DNA from: UBA2396 sp038042175
Lineage (GTDB): Bacteria > Planctomycetota > Phycisphaerae > Phycisphaerales > UBA1924
Reading direction: 5' to 3'
NCBI GenBank assembly: GCA_964358855.1
Contig: CAYHQQ010000010.1
Coordinates: 1-64,000, forward strand
DNA length: 64,000 nucleotides
Shown: piece by piece, positions 7,154-16,167 of the stretch
Layout of the letters: each line of letters opens with the position of its first letter
Numbering within the stretch: position 1 is the stretch's first letter
The notes under the pieces: model-generated
The model's database searches: none
The model's input: the letters and a program-made list of their open reading frames with translations, nothing else
Told to the model about the DNA's origin: nothing
Translations under genes and position numbers: made by a program

Positions 7154-9535
7154 ATGGACGAGGACCAGGGCGATGCGGGTGGGAAGTCCGACCCGGAGCG
7201 CACACGCTCGATGGCGCCGGGCGCGAGCACCTCGGGTGCGGGGGCGGCGATTCCGGCACGAATAGGGCGGTACTCGATCCTTCGCGTGCTTGGCGAGGGG
7301 GGAATGGGCACGGTTTATGAGGCAGAGCAGGACCAGCCCAAGCGGGCGGTGGCGCTCAAGGTGATCCGCTCGGGAAGCCTGTCGCCGCAGCTTCTCAAGC
7401 GCTTTGAGTACGAGTCGCAGGTCCTGGGGCGTCTGCAGCACCCGGGGATCGCGCAGGTCTATGAAGCGGGAACGATGGAGGACGAGCGTGGGCGCCCGGT
7501 CCCGTTCTTTGCCATGGAGTTCATCCGGGGCGTGGCGCTGACGGAGTACGCGGCGTCGAAGAATCTGGGCACGCGGGAGCGGCTTGAGCTGGTCGCTCGC
7601 ATCTGCGACGCGGTGTACCACGCCCATCAGAAGGGCGTGATACACCGCGATCTCAAGCCCGGGAACATTCTGGTCGACGAGTCGGGGCAGCCCAAGATTC
7701 TCGACTTTGGAGTGGCCCGGGCCACGGACTCGGACCTTCACCGGACCACCATGCAGACCGACATCGGTCAGCTGATCGGGACGGTGCCTTACATGAGTCC
7801 CGAGCAGGTCGGTGGTGACCCCGACGAGTTGGATACCCGGAGCGACGTCTACGCGCTGGGTGTGGTTGCGTACGAGCTGCTTTCGGGGCGACTGCCCTAC
7901 GACCTGACCCGCAGGGTGGTCCACGAGGCGGCGCGGATCATTCGAGAAGAGGAGCCGACGCGCCTGAGCAGCATCGACCGCGCGCTGCGGGGTGATGTGG
8001 AGACGATCATCGCCAAGTCGCTCGAGAAGGACAAGGTGCGGCGCTACCAGTCGGCCGAATCGCTGGCGAGTGACATACGACGGTATCTCAAGGATGAGCC
8101 GATCGCGGCTCGCCCGGCGAGCACGTGGTACCAGGTCCGCAAGTTCAGCCGGCGGCACCGGACGCTCGTCCTGGGCGTGATCGCGTCGTTCGTTGTGCTT
8201 CTGGCGGGGTTGGGCACGACGCTCTGGCAGGCTCAAGTGGCCCGCGAGCAGCGCGACGCGGCGATCGAAGCTCGCAGGCGAGCCGAAGAGAGCGAGGCTT
8301 TCATCACCTGCGCTCGGTTTGAACCGGGCGAAGGGACGGTGACCTTCTTCAAAACGCTCACGCCCGCGGCGCTGCGGCACATGAACCGGCTGGCGAGCGT
8401 GCGGCACCTGCGGATCGAGGAGGCCGCGGGGTGGGATCACCAGACGATTGGGCTGCTTACCGCTGAAGGCTCGGGCGTTGCTTCTTTGTCCACGGTGATC
8501 CTTTCGGGCTACGCGTTCAACGACTTTGACGTGCAGGCTCTGGCCGCCAATAGCGCGGCCTTCGGCAGCGTGACGGCGCTGTGGCTGGCGGGTACTCAGG
8601 TCACCGACAAGGGCGTGGCGGCGATTGCATCGAGTGGCTCGGCGTTCTCCGCACTCAACACGCTGGACCTTGGTTTCACGCGCGTGACCGACGCGGGTGT
8701 CATTGGCCTGGCCGCCCAGGGCTCGCGGCTGGGCGCCTTGACCACGTTGTACCTCTATGGAAACAAGGTCACCGACGTGGGGGTGACGGCGCTCACCGCC
8801 AAGGGTGCGGCCCTTTCTGCGCTGACCACGCTGGATCTGCGGGGCACTCAGGTTACCGACGCGGGCGTGGCGGCCCTGGCGGCGAAGGGCTCGGCGCTGT
8901 CTGGATTGAAGACTTTGAATCTCTACGGCACGCAAGTGAGCGACGTGGGCGTGGCGGGCCTGGCGGCCAGCGGATCGGCGCTTTCCACGTTGACCAATCT
9001 GGACCTTGGGTACACGCAGGTGACCGACACGGGGATGGCGGCGGTGGCGGCCAGGGATTCGGCACTTTCGGGTCTGAGGACGCTCAAGCTCCGAGGAACA
9101 CAGGTGGGCGATGCGGGCGTGGCGGCGCTGGCGGCGGAGGGGTCGGCGCTGGCGGCCCTGACGACTTTGGAGTTGTACGACATCAAAGTCACCGACAAGG
9201 GCGTGGCGGCGCTGGCCGCCAAGGAGTCGGTGCTCACGGCGCTTGCCACGCTGGACCTTCGCTACTCGCACATCGGCGATGTGGGCGTGTTGGCCCTTGC
9301 GGCGAGGGACTCGCGTCTTTCCGCCCTGACCACGCTGAACCTCACCGCCACGCAGGTGACCGATGTCGGCGTGAGGGCCCTGGCGGCGGAAGACTCGGCC
9401 CTTTTGGCGTTAGCCACGCTGAACCTCAGCTACACGCAAGCAACCGACGCGGGGGTGGCGGCGCTGAGAAAGGCTCGTCCACGGCTTTCGGTCGACACGG
9501 GCGTGACCGCTCTGAAGAAGGCGGGGGGGACTTGA
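7154..9535 (+). CDS. Hanks-type serine/threonine kinase with C-terminal leucine-rich repeats
   Basis: A 793-residue protein. The kinase domain spans about residues 40-310, with glycine loop GEGGMGTVYEAE (47-58), K69, HRDLKPGN (164-171) and DFG (184-186), so all catalytic residues are present. A single membrane segment lies at about 337-357, followed by a short charged linker. About twelve leucine-rich repeats of exactly 28 residues (unit like LTTLDLRGTQVTDAGVAALA) then run to the C-terminus, outside the membrane. The layout is a receptor-like kinase: cytoplasmic kinase and an external ligand-binding solenoid. The start ATG has no Shine-Dalgarno but has TAAGCT six bases upstream. The DNA of the repeats is a clear 84-bp tandem array. 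Ligand and targets are unknown. Confidence 0.93.
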   Translation: MDEDQGDAGGKSDPERTRSMAPGASTSGAGAAIPARIGRYSILRVLGEGGMGTVYEAEQDQPKRAVALKVIRSGSLSPQLLKRFEYESQVLGRLQHPGIAQVYEAGTMEDERGRPVPFFAMEFIRGVALTEYAASKNLGTRERLELVARICDAVYHAHQKGVIHRDLKPGNILVDESGQPKILDFGVARATDSDLHRTTMQTDIGQLIGTVPYMSPEQVGGDPDELDTRSDVYALGVVAYELLSGRLPYDLTRRVVHEAARIIREEEPTRLSSIDRALRGDVETIIAKSLEKDKVRRYQSAESLASDIRRYLKDEPIAARPASTWYQVRKFSRRHRTLVLGVIASFVVLLAGLGTTLWQAQVAREQRDAAIEARRRAEESEAFITCARFEPGEGTVTFFKTLTPAALRHMNRLASVRHLRIEEAAGWDHQTIGLLTAEGSGVASLSTVILSGYAFNDFDVQALAANSAAFGSVTALWLAGTQVTDKGVAAIASSGSAFSALNTLDLGFTRVTDAGVIGLAAQGSRLGALTTLYLYGNKVTDVGVTALTAKGAALSALTTLDLRGTQVTDAGVAALAAKGSALSGLKTLNLYGTQVSDVGVAGLAASGSALSTLTNLDLGYTQVTDTGMAAVAARDSALSGLRTLKLRGTQVGDAGVAALAAEGSALAALTTLELYDIKVTDKGVAALAAKESVLTALATLDLRYSHIGDVGVLALAARDSRLSALTTLNLTATQVTDVGVRALAAEDSALLALATLNLSYTQATDAGVAALRKARPRLSVDTGVTALKKAGGT

Positions 9536-9584
9536 GATCGGCGGGCGACGGCGCGGCGGGCATGGGAGCACGTGGCGGTTGTGG

Positions 9585-9590
9585 TATAGT
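9585..9590 (+). promoter_or_regulatory. -10-like box next to a start codon
   Basis: TATAGT lies six bases before the ATG of the following lipoprotein gene, which has no Shine-Dalgarno. Transcription starting about seven bases after this box would give a leaderless mRNA. No clear -35 is visible. Confidence 0.45.
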
Positions 9591-9596
9591 GGGCAC

Positions 9597-10592
9597 ATGC
9601 ATAGCTACAAGCTGATGGGCATCGCGGGAGCGGCATGTGTCCTTGCAGGGCTCGTGGGCGCGTGCGACAAAGCGGCGAGCAAGCCATCGGGGGGCGGGGC
9701 GGGGCAGGCTTCCAAGGATGGGGCGCCCAATGCCGCGGATGCGTATGAGAGCGTGCATGCGGCACTGGGACCGGCGTTGCTTGGGGCGAGCGGGGACAAG
9801 GCCAGCTCGACGGCGCTGACGGAGCGTGGGCACGTTGCGCCGGGGCCGGCGGCGCCGGACCTCTCGAAGCTGCTGAAGGAGCACGCGGAGGACATCGACC
9901 GGCTGGTGGAGGCGACGCGCCTGGGCACGTGCGACTTTGGCGTCGATTACACGGCGGGCTTGGAGGCGTTGATGCCGCACCTGGGGAAGGTGCGGGCTTT
10001 GGGCAGGGTGCTCAAGGCGGACGCGGGTCGGCTGTTGGAGGCGGGCGATCTGGACGGGGCGGCCAAGAGGATCGCCGCAATCGAGCGGCTGGCGGCGCAC
10101 GTTTTGCGACCTGCGCACTCGATCATCGAGTTGCTGGTGGCGAACGCGGTCGCGAGGCTAGGGACGGAGTTTGTGAACCAGCATCCGGCGTTGGCCAAGG
10201 CTCCATGGAAGACCGACGTGCAGCAAGGTCTCGCGGAGCTGGAGCAAGAGATATCCCGCACGGGAGGGGCGATCTCGCACGACATGGACATGACGCTGAA
10301 GGCGCTGCGAGAGGGCAGCAAGATGCTGGACCTGAGATCGGGCGGTGGACGCAACTGGGCCGCGGTGGGGCAGGCGGAGCGCGAGGAGGCCGTCAAGAAG
10401 CTGCAAGCCATACAGGTGGAAGTGGGCAAGGCTTGGAATGGATCCGGAGCTGTTGCTCGCCTGGCGGCGATCGAGCAGCAGGCGGTGAACGACGGCGTGG
10501 GCGATCTGATGGCATCGCGGTCAAGAACCAGGAAAGCATTGGACGATCTGTTGGTGGAGATCAAGAAGGCCAAGACGGCGCTTGGCAAGTGA
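9597..10592 (+). CDS. putative lipoprotein, function unknown
   Basis: A 331-residue protein with an N-terminal hydrophobic stretch ending in a lipobox-like LVGAC (Cys about residue 23), so probably a membrane-anchored lipoprotein. The mature part begins with a Gly/Ser/Ala-rich linker and continues as alanine-rich helices (for example LLEAGDLDGAAKRIAAIERL), a tetratricopeptide-like or helical-bundle texture. The frame is open 18 bases further upstream, but the chosen ATG sits directly in front of the signal sequence. I do not recognise the family. It follows the kinase gene by about 60 bases on the same strand but appears to have its own promoter box. Confidence 0.75.
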   Translation: MHSYKLMGIAGAACVLAGLVGACDKAASKPSGGGAGQASKDGAPNAADAYESVHAALGPALLGASGDKASSTALTERGHVAPGPAAPDLSKLLKEHAEDIDRLVEATRLGTCDFGVDYTAGLEALMPHLGKVRALGRVLKADAGRLLEAGDLDGAAKRIAAIERLAAHVLRPAHSIIELLVANAVARLGTEFVNQHPALAKAPWKTDVQQGLAELEQEISRTGGAISHDMDMTLKALREGSKMLDLRSGGGRNWAAVGQAEREEAVKKLQAIQVEVGKAWNGSGAVARLAAIEQQAVNDGVGDLMASRSRTRKALDDLLVEIKKAKTALGK

Positions 10593-10679
10593 GCGGCGGG
10601 TTGTGGGCGGCGAAGCTGCGGTCGCGGGGTAGGCGGTGTTTGTCGTCGGGGTTTGGGGGGCGAGCGAGGTCTGGTTGCG

Positions 10680-10877
10680 ATGTGCGGATCTGTGTGCTGC
10701 ACGAAGTTGTGCGGAATGATGGTGTGTTGCGACGTAATCTGCACAATGTTGTGCATTCGCGGTGCATGTTGCGAGGAGCGGCGCACCTGTCATCCTTGGT
10801 GGAGTACGACTATGGGTCGTCTCGGCGCACGCATGCGCAGCGCCCCCAGACTGCGCGATGGTGCCGGATGGATGTAA
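10680..10877 (+). CDS. candidate cysteine-rich microprotein (uncertain)
   Basis: In the 336-base gap between two lipoprotein genes, an ATG at 10680 opens 65 codons. Eleven of the first 37 residues are cysteine, at positions 2, 6, 7, 11, 16, 17, 21, 25, 30, 31 and 37 (CC doublets separated by three or four residues), followed by an unremarkable Arg-rich tail. The spacing looks like a small metal-binding or disulfide-rich peptide. The DNA also contains repeated TGCAC/GTGCA pairs that can form small hairpins, so the cysteines could instead be a by-product of a structured RNA. Only a weak GAGG lies upstream and codon use is unlike the neighbours. I give this low confidence and see no other gene in the gap. 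Confidence 0.25.
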   Translation: MCGSVCCTKLCGMMVCCDVICTMLCIRGACCEERRTCHPWWSTTMGRLGARMRSAPRLRDGAGWM

Positions 10878-10891
10878 GTGAAGGGCACGGG

Positions 10892-10921
10892 TTGACAGGG
10901 CGCAGGACGGACTGTTATTCT
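10892..10921 (+). promoter_or_regulatory. sigma70-like promoter for the 10929 operon, probably leaderless
   Basis: A perfect TTGACA (10892-10897) is separated by 18 bases from TATTCT (10916-10921). The ATG of the lipoprotein gene begins seven bases after the -10 box and no Shine-Dalgarno exists. Transcription should start at or within a base or two of the start codon. Confidence 0.75.
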
Positions 10922-10928
10922 GAGCCGC

Positions 10929-11873
10929 ATGAGCACCTCCAACCGCTTTCTTCATGTGATCGCAGTGGCGTTGTGTCTTGCGTTGCTGGTGCTGCTGACG
11001 GGTTGTACCGCGTCGTCGGGGGGCTTTCCGGCACGGTCGGACGATGAGGCCGCGGATCGAAGGGCGCTGGAGGTGAAGTACGCGAGTGCCGCGCGGATCA
11101 CGCAGCATTACGCGCTTGAGGAGGGCAAGCGGCGCGATGATCGCGACGACGTGGTGAACGGCCGGATGGCGTTGATCGATTCGAACTACAAGACCTTTGT
11201 GCGCGAGTTTGTGCTTGAGAAGCAGGAGGCGGACACGGCGACGGATATCGCGGTCATCGGTCTGGGGACGGCGGGGGCGATCATCTCGCCGTCGAGCACG
11301 ACGCGTGTGCTTGCGGGGATCTCGGGCGGGATCACGGGGTCGAAGGCGTCGTTCGACAAGAACTACTACTTTGAGCAGACGGCCAAGGCGCTCTACACGG
11401 CGATGAACGCCCAGCGAAAGGAGGTGCGGGCGCGGATTCTCAACGGCCTTACCGATGATCAGGTGAAGTATCCGTTGAGCCAGGCGCTGGCCGATCTGGA
11501 TGACTATTACTTTGCGGGGACGTTTTTGGGGGCACTGCAGGCCATTCAGCGCGATGCGGGGGTGAAGGACGCGACCGCTCAGCGGAGCATCGACGTTCTT
11601 CGGGGGAAAGTCACGCATCCCCCGTCAGTGAACTTCATGAAGCAGGTCGAGTTGCTCGCCGTGGCGATTCAGAACAAGGTACCCGGCCTGAGTCTGGCCA
11701 AGTGCGAAGAGTTGATCAAGGCCATCGACAAGGATGCGCCAACAACCGCTTGGGCGAGTATGGGTGCGGTGAAGGAGTGGCTTATCAATCGTCAAGGTGA
11801 GAACCGCAGTGACGAGGCGAAGGCAGACACGATGTTCAGAGCGTTTAAGGATGCTGGATTGATCGACCAGTGA
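10929..11873 (+). CDS. putative lipoprotein, first gene of an uncharacterised envelope operon
   Basis: A 314-residue protein with signal sequence and lipobox LLTGC (Cys about residue 26). The mature chain is charged and mostly helical. A short Gly/Ala/Ile-rich stretch (IAVIGLGTAGAIISPSSTTR, about 107-126) could be a glycine-zipper-like membrane-interacting segment. There is no recognised domain. It is followed 26 bases later by a 97-residue protein and then by a multi-span membrane protein, all on the same strand. The three probably form one transcript from the promoter at 10892. Function unknown. Confidence 0.8.
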   Translation: MSTSNRFLHVIAVALCLALLVLLTGCTASSGGFPARSDDEAADRRALEVKYASAARITQHYALEEGKRRDDRDDVVNGRMALIDSNYKTFVREFVLEKQEADTATDIAVIGLGTAGAIISPSSTTRVLAGISGGITGSKASFDKNYYFEQTAKALYTAMNAQRKEVRARILNGLTDDQVKYPLSQALADLDDYYFAGTFLGALQAIQRDAGVKDATAQRSIDVLRGKVTHPPSVNFMKQVELLAVAIQNKVPGLSLAKCEELIKAIDKDAPTTAWASMGAVKEWLINRQGENRSDEAKADTMFRAFKDAGLIDQ

Positions 11874-11899
11874 CCCTTCAGTAAGCAGGAGGACGCGGC

Positions 11900-12193
11900 A
11901 TGGCCAGATACTTTATTGACATTGTCGGGAGCTTTACGATGCAGCAACTCAGCGATTCGGTTCGAACGGAAGAGAACATTGGATTCTCCTGGTACCTGGA
12001 CTGCAGAGTGACGACCGACAAGACGGGCGATGTGGTGAATCACTGTGAGTTCGAGGAGGATCACAATCGGCCGATGCCGTCGGTGACGGCCCTTGTTGGG
12101 GCGGGCAAGGCGGGTGGGTCTGGGCTGACGAGATTCTGGACGGGCAAGATGTTGGTGCAGAACGCGGTCACGGATGTTGACGCCTATCGCTAA
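11900..12193 (+). CDS. small conserved hypothetical protein
   Basis: A 97-residue soluble protein without signal peptide, starting at an ATG with AGGAGG seven bases upstream. It contains alternating hydrophobic and charged strands (FSWYLDCRVTTDK, LTRFWTGKMLVQNAVTDVDA) that look like an all-beta or alpha-beta fold. No family is recognised. It sits between a lipoprotein and a membrane protein and is probably co-transcribed with both. Confidence 0.7.
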   Translation: MARYFIDIVGSFTMQQLSDSVRTEENIGFSWYLDCRVTTDKTGDVVNHCEFEEDHNRPMPSVTALVGAGKAGGSGLTRFWTGKMLVQNAVTDVDAYR

Positions 12194-12207
12194 GCGCGGG
12201 GAACATC

Positions 12208-13666
<1,459 letters not shown>

Positions 13667-13796
13667 GGAGTCCTAGCGATTGGGGCGGAAGCGGACTTTG
13701 TCATGGCGCGACCAAGGTCGGCGTGGCGTGTGAGTGCGGCGTTTTGTTGAGGTCGCCTGAATCGGGGAAAGGGAGGAACGAGTCGGCCGTGGCGAT

Positions 13797-14396
13797 TCAG
13801 CCGCGACGTTGAAACCGCTGGTGCAGAGCCAGCAGCTTGGCGATATCTACCTGGTCTGCCGATCTGACGGCGTCGAGGTACTCTGCGCGAACAGCGCTGA
13901 CGGAGCCGATGGTCGCCTCGGGCCATTCGATCAGTTCGCCCTTGTTGACTCTGAGCCAGATGTTGGCGAGCATGCGGGACCACCGGCCGTTGCCGTTGGG
14001 GAACGGGTGAATGCGAACGGCGACGTGATGGAGGCGGGCGGCCTGTTCGATGAGAGGCATCGCTGAGGTTTCCCAGGCTGCGAGATCTTGGGCGAGGTTG
14101 TGCAGGTCGATCTCGATCTGGCGGGGAACTGATCCGATGTTTGTTTCCGCTCGTCGGAGCGTTCCGGCCCAACTCCAGACACTGCCGAACATTTCGTTGT
14201 GGAGTTTGATCATCCAGGCGACATCGAATCGCGCGGAGCGGCGCGTTGGTCTGGAGATCAGGTACTTGATGGTCGCCCTACGGATGTTCTCGGCCTCGGC
14301 GGCGTTGAGTTCCGCGATCGTGCGGATGCTTCTGATCCGCAATCCGGAAAGATCATCGAGGGGAGTCTGTCCGGGAATGGGCTGCTGGGGAAGCAT
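13797..14396 (-). CDS. Fic/DOC family protein (mobile mystery protein B type)
   Basis: A 199-residue protein with the Fic core motif HPFPNGNGR (HPFx[D/N]GNGR) and an upstream helix typical of Fic enzymes, which usually transfer AMP from ATP to a hydroxyl on a target protein. The start ATG overlaps the stop of the upstream Xre-type gene as TGATG, so the two are translationally coupled. A longer open frame upstream is just the other gene's region. The arrangement of a short HTH gene followed by this Fic protein matches the pair named mobile mystery proteins A and B in databases, a toxin-antitoxin-like module often found on mobile DNA. The catalytic residues look intact. The target is unknown. 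Confidence 0.88.
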   Translation of the reverse strand: MLPQQPIPGQTPLDDLSGLRIRSIRTIAELNAAEAENIRRATIKYLISRPTRRSARFDVAWMIKLHNEMFGSVWSWAGTLRRAETNIGSVPRQIEIDLHNLAQDLAAWETSAMPLIEQAARLHHVAVRIHPFPNGNGRWSRMLANIWLRVNKGELIEWPEATIGSVSAVRAEYLDAVRSADQVDIAKLLALHQRFQRRG

Positions 14397-14782
14397 CAAA
14401 CAGTCCAGAGCCTCCGTCTGGAGCCAGCGAGCAGTTCGTGGTACGACTTCTCGACCAGACGTTGGTAGGTCACCGAATCGACGGCCTGGCTTTCCAGGGC
14501 GCTTGTGCCTTGGACGAGCCGCGCCACAAGCTCGGCCTTCTTGCGAGCCTGCGCGCGGCAAAGCTCATCCACGTCGGACTCGCGGAAGTCGAGCTTGGAG
14601 CCCATTGCTTGAGCGACGGCTGTCACGTTGGCAAAGGAGGCCTCGTCGAGTCGCCCTCCCAGGATGCGCTTGATCGTCGGCTCTGAGACACCGCTTCGAG
14701 AGGCCAGCGTGGCGAAGCTCATGCCCAGAGCCTTTCGGCGGTGAGCCAGGTGAGTGGCGGAGTTGGGCGGTTTGGCGTCCAA
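14396..14782 (-). CDS. Xre-type HTH protein (mobile mystery protein A type), likely antitoxin and repressor
   Basis: A 128-residue protein with a helix-turn-helix at about residues 10-62 (GMSFATLASRSGVSEPTIKR is the helix-turn-helix proper), then a conserved tail beginning ARKKAELVARLVQGTSALES. The proposed start is a TTG; the ATG in GMSFATL is an alternative but would remove part of the HTH. The stop overlaps the Fic start. The promoter region holds two palindromes that are good candidate operators, so autorepression is likely. It probably neutralises the Fic protein, by analogy with other Xre-toxin pairs; that is inference. Confidence 0.8.
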   Translation of the reverse strand: MDAKPPNSATHLAHRRKALGMSFATLASRSGVSEPTIKRILGGRLDEASFANVTAVAQAMGSKLDFRESDVDELCRAQARKKAELVARLVQGTSALESQAVDSVTYQRLVEKSYHELLAGSRRRLWTV

Positions 14783-14790
14783 GGCTGGTC

Positions 14791-14845
14791 TTTGTATCGT
14801 ACATTATACGGATACAAAGTCAAGTAGGATCGTATGTGATACGAT
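14791..14845 (-). promoter_or_regulatory. promoter and double operator of the Fic/Xre pair
   Basis: Two palindromes lie immediately upstream of the Xre gene. The first (14791-14818) has TTTGTATC and GATACAAA arms around a 12-base centre that contains, on the minus strand, a perfect TATAAT -10 box (14808-14803). The second (14829-14845) is ATCGTATGTGATACGAT. Both carry GTAT/ATAC half-sites. A repressor bound to the first would cover the -10 box. Confidence 0.7.
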
Positions 14846-14920
14846 AAACACCTCCTTGGCACAATGAAGTCCTATAACGATCGAGTTTTGCTGAGAGCAG
14901 GGACATTCGGCTGGATTCGA

Positions 14921-15847
14921 TCAGGCGTGCGGCGTCTTCCATCCTGCCACGATGTAGCACAGCCCGCCGCCGGCGGTGTGGTAGGTTTGGTCGCGCAGGT
15001 GCTGGGCTTCTTCTTGGGCGAGGCGCATGGCCAGGAGCCAGAGGTTGTTGAAATCTTCGGGGGTGCCGCCGCCGGCGGTGAAGTAGCGGCGGGAGTCGTC
15101 TTTGTTCCAGATCCAGAATTCGCGGGTGGACCAGTCGAGGATCTGGTCGCGGAGGGCTTGCTGTGCGGCGTCGGCGTAGGGGGGGATGAGCGGAGAGGCG
15201 CGGTTTGAGAGCGAGACTTTGATGTCGGTGAGTCCCAGCTGGGCGAAGAGGCCTGGGACGAGTTCGCCGATGGAGTTGTCGCCTTCGCCCAGGGCTTCCT
15301 TGCCGCGTTCGCAGGTGAGCTGGAAGCGGGTCATGGCCAGGCGCTGGTCGATGGGCTCGTGGAAGCGGGGGCTGCCGACGGCCTGGGCATTGGCGAGGTT
15401 GTTGGGTTCGGCGACCAGGACGCAGCCGCCGGGTTTGAGGACGCGGATCATCTCGCGGATGGCGGCTTTGGCGTCGGGCATGTGGATGAGGACGGTCTGG
15501 CAGGTGACCAGGTCGAACTCGGCATCCTGGAATGGGATGCGGGTTGCGTCGCCTTGGACGTAACGGGAGCGAGAGTCGAGGGCGCGGGCGGCGGCGATGG
15601 CCTGGGCTTTTGCGACCCATTCAGGTTCACGATCGAGGCCGACAAGGCTGACGTCGGAGGGGAGGTGTGGGAGGAGGACGCGGCCCCAGTGTCCGATGCC
15701 GCAGCCGAGGTCGAGGACACTGCGGGCGGTGTTGATTCCCCAGGACCGGAGCATGAGAGAGACATAGTCGTGATCCCACCAGTGGTCGCGCTGCTCGCCG
15801 AAGTATTCGGCGGAGTGGGCTTGGCGGGGGGGTGAAGGGGTGGCCAT
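14921..15847 (-). CDS. class I SAM-dependent methyltransferase
   Basis: A 308-residue protein. Motif I (VLDLGCGIGHWG, about residues 43-54) and the acidic residue of LVGLDRE, followed by GDATRIPF, define a class I Rossmann methyltransferase of the UbiE/Methyltransf_11 type. The C-terminal third is longer than the minimal domain and has aromatic-rich sequence (REFWIWNKDD). The chosen ATG has no Shine-Dalgarno but TATTCT seven bases upstream, so it may be leaderless. The frame continues upstream through the palindrome-rich gap, which is unlikely to be coding. Substrate unknown. Confidence 0.85.
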   Translation of the reverse strand: MATPSPPRQAHSAEYFGEQRDHWWDHDYVSLMLRSWGINTARSVLDLGCGIGHWGRVLLPHLPSDVSLVGLDREPEWVAKAQAIAAARALDSRSRYVQGDATRIPFQDAEFDLVTCQTVLIHMPDAKAAIREMIRVLKPGGCVLVAEPNNLANAQAVGSPRFHEPIDQRLAMTRFQLTCERGKEALGEGDNSIGELVPGLFAQLGLTDIKVSLSNRASPLIPPYADAAQQALRDQILDWSTREFWIWNKDDSRRYFTAGGGTPEDFNNLWLLAMRLAQEEAQHLRDQTYHTAGGGLCYIVAGWKTPHA

Positions 15848-15976
15848 GGGGCGGAGAATAGCGGGATTGTCGCTGAGAGGATGGCACGTCTGTCGCATGC
15901 ATCCTGCATGCGGGCGCGGGAGCTTGGGATCGCGAGGGTTGGCGTAGGTGCGGGAACGCTCCAGCGCCCTCTGGCC

Positions 15977-16125
15977 GACTCCTACGGAGTCGAAATGCAC
16001 TTTCGCGGCCTCTCCGGGGGTTTCACCCCCGGCTACTGACGTTCAGGCCTACGGCCTGGAATGCAACGATTGGTTTGAACGGCAGCAGTTGGGCTTTGGA
16101 TCAAGTCGTTGCCCTTTCGGGCAAC
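15977..16125. repeat. cluster of four short palindromes (REP-like)
   Basis: Four compact hairpins lie in a row in the 320-base gap between two minus-strand genes: GACTCCTACGGAGTC (15977-15991), CCGGGGG-TTTCA-CCCCCGG (16014-16032), CAGGCCTACGGCCTG (16044-16058) and GTTGCCC-TTTC-GGGCAAC (16108-16125). Tetraloop-like centres TACG and TTTC recur. I see no coding potential. They resemble dispersed extragenic palindromes seen in other planctomycete genomes. They sit downstream of the Tat-protein gene only in the sense of the opposite strand, so a terminator role is not obvious. Confidence 0.7.
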
Positions 16126-16167
16126 AACGTGAACTGAAGGCGATCGCGGGCAACCAATTGAATTCCA

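Noticed and set aside
8480..9500. Regular 84-bp tandem repeat considered as a CRISPR or minisatellite array
   Set aside because: The repeats are in frame and encode leucine-rich repeats; there are no spacers.
13797..14845. Fic/Xre pair as part of a prophage or integrated element
   Set aside because: No integrase, attachment-site repeats, phage structural genes or tRNA-adjacent insertion were found around it.
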